Origin: Amoebophrya sp. A120
Taxonomy: Eukaryota > Sar > Dinophyceae > Syndiniales > Amoebophryaceae
Length of the DNA stretch: 64,000 nucleotides
Reading direction: 5' to 3'
Assembly: GCA_905178155.1 (NCBI GenBank)
Contig: CAJINV010000001.1
Coordinates: forward strand, 2,470,089 to 2,534,088
Shown here: one piece after another, positions 57,676-64,000 of the stretch
How positions within the stretch are numbered: the stretch's first letter is position 1
Layout: each line of letters begins with the position of its first letter
Position numbers and translations under genes: made by a program
Notes under the pieces: model-generated
Databases searched by the model: none
Told to the model about the DNA's origin: nothing
The model's input: only the letters and a program-made list of their open reading frames with translations

Positions 57676-58629
57676 AGCTCGTTCTTTCCCACGGTTATTT
57701 AGTTCATGTACAAGAGCAGAGGAGACAAAGATCTACACACAAAGAAGGCAGTTCATCAAGTGTAGTTGTCCGATTGAACACGAATACATTAGCCTGTGTA
57801 GAAGTTAAGTTCTCTCCCAGACTGCTCTCAGTATCGGTTCCTCGCTCACGAGCTCGAGAAAGAAAAACGCCACTTTGGTGAGCCGAATTTCACGCTCGTC
57901 GCCTCTACTGAAGTCGATAAAAAATTCTATAAAATCTGAATGAAAAATCTCTGCAGGTACACGATTACGATGGGGATGATTCGTTTGTTTGGCTGGAAAA
58001 AAATACTGCCCGCCGCCGCCACGACGGCGAGGCATGGTTATCGCACACGGGAGAGCTCAAGCATCTTCGCACACGCACACTGACAAAGCAAAGGCTCTGT
58101 GTGTCAGATGAGAAAAGCGACGGGAAACGCCAACATGTAGATTGCAGCAGCAGCAACAGGACCGCTCGACATCATCATCATGGAAATCCTACAATCAGGC
58201 GGACAAAATCAATTTACATATAGCCACCTACTTTATTCATCAATCTCTTTACGAGAATCGTACAATTTCGCTTCGTACAGGCAAAACAGGGTGCTGCAGC
58301 CGTGGAGGGGGCATCGCCCTATCGCCGCCCCCACGCACCATGCCCGTCCGGGCAGCGGCCTCCCGAGTGACTCGCCCAAAGCCGAATTTTGACGGCCGAA
58401 TTCTTTTTGGTCGAAGGTCCATCGGCTGCACTGCATCAGAAACCATGACTCCGCGCTGGGCCTGATGAATTTCATTTTCATTGTTTTTTGTGCTTGGCAT
58501 CATAGTGAATTGTATTTCTGTACAACTTATAATGCGAGCCTGCGCTTCTGCTTTATAGATGCAGCTGCAGCAAGCAGGACGATAAAAGAAAAACCACACA
58601 GGATGACAAATTATCACAACTCCTCTTCG
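57676..58629. other. Region between unknown gene and LRR/IQ gene; possible small ORF
   Basis: A minus-strand frame from 58035 to 57805 (76 codons, MPRRRGGGGQYFFPAK...) begins with ATG and has protein-like hydrophobic/charged spacing (HSDFIEFFIDFSRGDE), but I recognise no family. At about 58290-58410 there is a GC-rich patch with hairpins (TGCCCG-TC-CGGGCA) ending in a T-run, which could be a small RNA; I cannot name it. Confidence 0.35.
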
Positions 58630-59871
58630 CTATAATTCTAGTACCGCTGCTTGGCGGTCGGACATGTATCCCCGTCTGGTTTGTGGAAAGGAGTACGCTG
58701 GGCGGTTTATCAACTGTAAAAATGTCTGGGTCTGGAAGATTCTGACACTTGTCATGCACGTTTTGCATGAGCCCTGATGTCTGTGATGCATGCCCTAGCA
58801 TCACAGATTTTTTGAGAGCTTCTTGATGCCTATTCCGCATGACAAATGCCCTCTCCGCGTAGCAAAAATTGCATTCCTTTTGGTACTCATGCAATACAGA
58901 TTTTTCTGGACTCCAAATGCAGCATCACAAGTTGCATTCTTCCAGACCCAGACATTTTTACACTTGATACGGTTCTTCAACTTGCTATTCGCGGAAACGT
59001 ACGGATCTTCTTTGAAAACATCCTCAGCGTCGAAATTTTCCATCCCAAATCCAAGTCCTCCCCCGTTATTATTTCCAAATCCATTCCGCGCCCCTCTCTT
59101 CCGCCATTTCCTGGTGATTTTCTCCCTTAACCCCGCGAGCTGACTGGATAGCCCTCCGATCGACACCTTTGCGCTGTTCCGGAACCTGCTCGACACTTCC
59201 GGATTCGGTAACACGTAGCAGCACGGCCCCGGGTTCGCCGCTCTGCTATCCTTTTGGAGGGACCCACCGGAGGGTCGGGGGTCGGCGTTGGAACTGCCTG
59301 CGGTGTCGAAAACCGCAAGCTTGGTACTGTTATACTTCAACTTCTCGGCAACGTGGTGCGCGTTACTCCACAGTTCCGTGAAAATCCAGGGATCAACTAC
59401 CGTTTGCTCCAGCAACGTCGTATTTTTGTACCCATTCTGCACCAGCGACAGGTCCTGTTTCGGGAAAGTGTACCCCGCGGAACCCTGGAGATAGGCTGGA
59501 GACTGATGTTGCAATGCTGGTTTTAGGATTTTGGAGCAGTTATCATGCGTCCGACTTCTCCGAGCAGTGGACGACACAGCTATTAAACTGCAATTGTTCT
59601 GTCGTGCTTGTGGCGGGCTGGTTTTCGTTCGTATTGCCAGCGTGGTACTAGTATTCTGGCCGTCAGCACCGCCGGCGGCCCGGTGCCGCAACATGGGCGA
59701 TTCGTGGTTCATGCGAGGAACGACTGCGGAAGCGGGTGCGGCTCCCGGACCAGCCTGCTGACTCGGTCCGCGTCCGCTCGACAGCGCGCGTTCTGCTTTT
59801 GCAAACGAAAACCCGCATTGCGACCCTTTTACAGAGTCGAACTGTTCGCCAAGAGCGGAGCCAGTTGTCAT
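58630..59871 (-). CDS. Ser/Asn/Gly-rich protein of unknown function
   Basis: Two exons, 58970-59871 and 58630-58707, are joined across a family 1 introner. Coding length is 975 nt (324 residues), an exact multiple of three. ATG 59871 opens MTTGSALGEQFDS. The protein is hydrophilic. Its most ordered-looking stretches are VVDPWIFTELWSNAHHVAEK and a basic segment (LREKITRKWRKRGARNGFG) followed by a Gly/Asn-rich run. The last exon gives PAYSFPQTRRGYMSDRQ and a TAG stop. No signal peptide, membrane segment or known domain is seen. Confidence 0.6.
58708..58969. mobile_element. Introner, family 1, in the unknown gene at 58630-59871 (TSD CGGTT)
   Basis: 262 bp, TATC to GATA. Flanks 58703-58707 and 58970-58974 are both CGGTT. 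Removal joins NSKLKNR to PAYSFPQ in frame. The interior is very similar to the copy at 12044-12306, suggesting recent common origin. Confidence 0.92.
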
Positions 59872-62606
59872 CGAAGCGGGTTGTACTTGTACGGGTAAGA
59901 CTTCAAGTTCTACACATTCGAGATAGGTTTGCGGGAAAGCAAGTGAAAGTTAGGGCGTTTTCACTCATGAATAAAGATGTTGCTCATGATCTTTTGATCC
60001 TATCTTTTGCTTTTAGATCATCCCAAATATCAACGGTGGCGGAGCTCGGCTGTGGACGCTCAAAACCGGGGCCAATAAAAAAACACCCCTTGTTACCCTT
60101 CCCAGGTTTTGTTGGTGTGGCCCCCAAAAGATCACGGGGGATGAAAAAACCGGGATCCTTGCCCCCAAAGATCCCAATGTCAAGGGTAGGATCTGCACCA
60201 CTCGTCCGAGAACAAAAGCGGTAAGTGTGACTTCCCGAAAAAACAGTTTACGCAACTGCCACAATTTTTATCCACCTGAAAACTTGCGGTCGAAACGGAA
60301 AATAAAAGGGTGCTCCATCTGGTTCTTTCAAACCTGTAGTTTCAAATTCCGGCTATTCCTATTTCACCAAAACACTTCAGGTAAAAAGGACTGAGTTTCT
60401 CTCTTGCTTTTTCCATAGACTTCAAATAAGATGATCTTGATTCTCGCGTGCCTAGGGCGTATCGTGCTGAGCCGTATCTATTTATTCATCAGGTAGTTCT
60501 GCGTCTGCTGATGAAAAAGTTATAAGTGAAACTGTCGGGACTACCACTTTCGAATGCACCGCTGCGGCTCGCTCTAGGGCACTTCGAAACGCAGAGTTCG
60601 TTGCATGACACACGTGTTTTACTAGCTGCCTGTTGAAACTTTTTACAAAAACAAAGTAATCGCCAGTTCTTTTGAAATTTCGTACCCTTGCTGTGCAACT
60701 ACTTACCATCTGGGCACAAAGCAAAATAAGTAAATCGTGCTTTGGAGTAGAGTTAAAATAAAGTCTTTGTGAGTAGTTCTTTCGTCAAAATCTAAATTAT
60801 TCCACCTTGGAAATAAGCCCCCCAAAACTACACACTTGCAAGCAACCTGTACGTGCGTTTTGCCACGCGGACACAGTACATCTCCAAAACAAGCAAAAGG
60901 CGCACGCAAGGTGCAGGCAAGCATTGATCATTTCGGTTCTGAACCAGCAAAGGTCCCTCCCAATAAGCCCTTCCCCACTGAAAGTTCAATCATTGCAGGT
61001 GCGCGATGCAAACTTGAAACAAGTTTTACAAACTTGAGTCCCAAGCTTAATATCCGCGGCCCGCGCAGTTCATTTTCCCAACAGAAATGATGACAAATAT
61101 ATAACGAGAGTTGTAATAGGTGGTGGTGGCTCATCACGGTTTTGGTCGTGCGTACCAAGGGTTGACGCTCGCCTTCGATGAAGTAGATAGAAGGACGGCT
61201 CTATCTCATCGGAAGGCGCAGTTCTTATTTGTCTACTTGTTGCAGGAGAAGCACTTCTACACATTTCTACTCCACCACTACTTACCAGCTCAAGTGGAGG
61301 TGATACATAATGAAACTAGTTCACGACCGGCCGTTGTTGTAGTTCGATTTGATGCATTCGCGAAGGCTCCACGTAGCCTCAGTAAAAACACAACTTCAAA
61401 AAATGTATCAGGTTCGTAGCAAACGAGGGAAAAAAAAACTTGATGTGCCCGTCTGGGTCTGCCCACGGATTTTTTCCTAGTAAACTCTATCCGCCTCTTT
61501 TAATACCGCAAGCGCCTCATAAAATAAGACTTTTACAAGAGATGAACTTAGCTTCTCTATTGAGAGATTAGGGCATTTTTTCCTGTTTGAAAGTGGTTCT
61601 ACAAATTTCACTTATTACTTAAAATTCTTGGCCGTGTTTACGATCCAGTTCTGGTTCTGCGATTCTGCAGAGATTTCTATAGCAATGGATTTTCAAGCAG
61701 TGACTCCTTATGTCACTGTCCAAATTGACTACGTTGAAAATTTTTCAAAAACTCTTAAAACTCATCGCTGGCGCTCGCCCTCGCAGTGAAGAGAGCCCCC
61801 TTCACATGGCAAGAGCCTTACTAGATACTCCTCTCTAGAAACCAGCACGAGTTCCGGAAAATAGTACGAAAAATGCGGCTCCTTACTCAGCCTTGCAACC
61901 TTCAAATAAAGTTTATCTTCGGGCGAGAGTGGTTTATACTGCTGTTATTCTTCTTCATGATATACGATTCTTAAAAATTCTGCAACATGGATTACTTGAA
62001 TTCATTCCTTGAAACGATAAGCTGCTCCTTTCCATCGGTTCTTGTAAAATTTCTCATAAGCATTTCCATTTTATAAATAATTGTTCTCGCTTTCGAGTGG
62101 ACGACGTGGGCTCTTTGATATTCCGCAGTTTTTCGAAACTTTCGGCTCCTCGTGCTTATTGCTCTCATTCTTCTTGAAGTTTGCTATAATTCGTGGTTCC
62201 CGCAAAAATTGGCTCTGGTCGTCTGTTTATCTTACAGTCTCATAATCATGAATAGGTGTAAAACGACGTCCTGCTGGCGCTACTGCTGGATGGTACGGCT
62301 ACGCTGCAAGCTATTTGCTTCTACCAGCCCTCACGGCCTGCAAGTTTGTTGAAATAAAGACTGCTTTCCAAGACATTGCGCTCACGCACGGCAACTGTTT
62401 CAAGCATACGGAAACTTCTAATGAATCGATAGTGCCAAGGCAGCGAGCTCGCAAAAAAAGCAGCTTCAGGAAAAAGTGCATGGATAGAGATCGTGACAAA
62501 TCAAAAGTAACCCAAGCAAACCGGCAACAACCAGTTGAGAAAGCATCGCTTGGTTGCCCCCTCAGCACAAGCAATAGAAAACTTCGACATAAACGTAGTT
62601 CTACTT
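59872..62606. other. Long gene-poor stretch
   Basis: About 2.7 kb, increasingly AT-rich to the right. A minus-strand frame at 60482-60709 is weakly protein-like, but its ATG is part of a perfect donor-like ATG|GTAAGTAG, so it may lie in an intron or an untranslated leader. A plus-strand 99-codon frame (61120-61419) has no recognisable features. No introner, tRNA or repeat was found. Confidence 0.45.
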
Positions 62607-64000
62607 CTACCCGTATGGATTACAGATTCCGCCCCCAAAGCTACTTGTCGGGGAAGCGGAAATCGGCGGCAACCCGACTAATTCAACTCCGTCCGCCGCC
62701 CCGATGCAGGCGAGGTTTTGCTTCTCGAAGTAGCTGATGTGTGCGATGGGTTTGTTTGCGCCCGCGTCGTACTCCAGAACGTTACGCGCTCGCGTGTTCA
62801 TGAGAGCGTTTTGCTGCTGCTGTGCCTGAGCTTGCGCTTGTGCCGCGACCGCTGCAGCATCCACTGCGCCGGCGGTATTTCCTGTAGTTCCTGTCATCCC
62901 CGGCTGGAGCACTGGTCCAGTACTTGACGTCCCGCCTGGATTTGTACTACTATTCAGGCTGAAACTATTCGGATCGACCAAAAATTGTGGCCGCACGTCA
63001 AACACCGACACCAGTCCGTCATTCGAGCCAACCAGCAGATGCGCCCGGTCCATCCAAGCAATCGAGTTCGCAGGTGTGTTGGGCATGTGGGTTAAGGCCA
63101 TAGAGGGCTTCCGAATGTCCAGCACGATCACGCCAACGCCGTCCTGTTTTAATTATTATTGTACACAATTTTTATATCTCCACGCGGCTGCAGAAGATCT
63201 TGTCGTGCAATAAATGATATGCCGCAAATAATCCAACATACATGTACATTCGCAAGGAGAACAGAAAAAAAGAATTCTTCTCCCCGCAAACTCCTAAAAC
63301 CCTACCTGAGCGACCACGGCTGCCATCAGGTTCGTGTCGAATTCGTTCCAGGCGAGCCGCAGCAACGGGGCGGAAGACTCGTAGATGATGGTGGAATGAT
63401 CTAAATTTTTCTGATCAAACAACCGCACGGACCCGTCCGCGCCGACGGACGAGAATAAGTTATCAAGCGTCGGCGAGAAGGCAATGTCGTAGACCGCGCG
63501 GTCGTGGGCGATCAGTTGGGTTTCGATCTTCTGCTTTTCCAGGTTCCAGATCGTGCACGTCGTGTCCACGCTGGAAGTTCCCAATTTGTGCCGGTTTTGC
63601 TGTGATAGATTGCACTTGATGTTGATCTCCCGTTACATTATTTTGCTGGCGCGAAGATCATACCTGAAACAAAAGAACAAATCTTGATCTGTCACAAAAC
63701 ATAGTACAACTCAGCAGCCCGGTCAATATCTTTTTCTTTGGATTCTCTATAATACCGGGCACCAATGGAAGCTGGTCAGCGGCGGCAGTTCCAGTTGCGT
63801 CATTTGCGTCCTCGCCTGGTTCAGCACCGCCACCTCCTTCAACTGGCCCTGCTGTTCCTGGTCCCCCGGGTAGTACCGCCAAAGGCGGAGAGTCTGTCCC
63901 GTGCCGGCCAGGAGATCCTGTTCCCACATCAGCTTCGTGACCGGAAACGCCACATCCGCCTCCGCGACCTTGTGAAAGGAACCGGACTCCATGTTCTCCT
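62607..64000 (-). CDS. DCAF7: DCAF7/WDR68 (AN11/TTG1)-like WD40 protein, partial at window end
   Basis: The 3' part of the gene is present; the 5' part lies beyond 64000. Exons are 63756-64000 (open at the edge), 63306-63599 and 62607-63143, with canonical GT-AG introns (63600-63755, 63144-63305). Family blocks are clear: [74 protein letters not shown] and [17 protein letters not shown], all matching WDR68. DCAF7 is a WD40 scaffold that binds DYRK and HIPK kinases and can be a CUL4-DDB1 adaptor; plant TTG1 is an orthologue. The last exon contains a Gln/Ala-rich insert (about 62800-62960) not usual for the family, followed by [16 protein letters not shown]. Confidence 0.9.

Noticed and set aside
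58249-58617. Possible small RNA or small ORF in a hairpin-rich GC patch
   Set aside because: Hairpins and a T-run are present, but no match to U1-U6, SRP, RNase P or tRNA consensus could be made by eye.
12044-58969. Reading the inverted-repeat elements as CRISPR or bacterial insertion sequences
   Set aside because: They have no transposase, are not evenly spaced arrays, and sit inside eukaryotic coding exons that are restored by their removal.
60482-60709. Minus-strand 75-80 codon frame
   Set aside because: Its ATG coincides with a perfect GTAAGT donor context and no upstream or downstream exon could be joined, so it is not listed as a gene.

Overview
The window looks like nuclear DNA of an intron-bearing protist. 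I infer an alveolate, most likely a parasitic dinoflagellate of the Amoebophrya (Syndiniales) type. The reasons are dense genes on one strand, ordinary GT-AG introns mixed with many short intronic elements that have terminal inverted repeats and target-site duplications ('introners', which I recall being reported from Amoebophrya genomes), and eukaryotic proteins such as SEC13, DCAF7/WDR68, a DNAJB11-like DnaJ and an LRR-IQ protein. The assignment is inference. No ribosomal RNA, tRNA or spliced-leader gene was seen. The genes end at TGA, TAG and TAA in ordinary fashion, so the standard code seems to apply.

Layout. Every gene I can support is on the minus strand, so the window reads from right to left as one unidirectional array. 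From high to low coordinates it holds: a partial DCAF7/WDR68-like WD40 gene (62607-64000); a long gene-poor stretch; an unknown gene (58630-59871); an LRRIQ1-like LRR/IQ gene (50667-57675); a large low-complexity protein (45995-50608); SEC13 (44069-45461); an ER-type DnaJ (41239-43341); a GC-rich anomalous block (about 39600-40800); a TPR-like protein (38310-39437); an alpha/beta hydrolase (36264-38112); an RNase HI-like gene (34145-35707); a DUF3431-like protein (31242-33320); a 90-residue protein (30110-30583); a 12-TM MFS-like transporter with a giant loop (23223-29261); a small TPR/MIT-like protein (20683-22608); a 2142-residue protein with about 28 copies of a D-W-S-x-x-G-x-P motif (9791-18973); a secreted Cys-rich protein (6579-8102); and a RING/TRAF-zinc-finger protein (495-4643).

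Most striking system. Seventeen intronic elements of 206-314 bp interrupt these genes. Each normally starts TATC or TATG, ends GATA or CATA, has long terminal inverted repeats and is flanked by a 5-bp direct duplication (exact in 12 of 17). They fall into five families by terminal repeat: eleven copies of a GTCTGGGTCTGG family, two pairs in other families and two singletons. In all 17 cases removing the element plus one duplication copy restores an open, sensible reading frame, although the ends do not give a consistent GT-AG. Reconstructed coding lengths come out as exact multiples of three for every multi-exon gene that could be closed. Seven copies sit in the DWS-repeat gene alone.

Functional links are limited. 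SEC13 (COPII and nuclear pore) and the ER-type DnaJ both serve the secretory pathway. The remaining genes look like an ordinary mixed set rather than a pathway.
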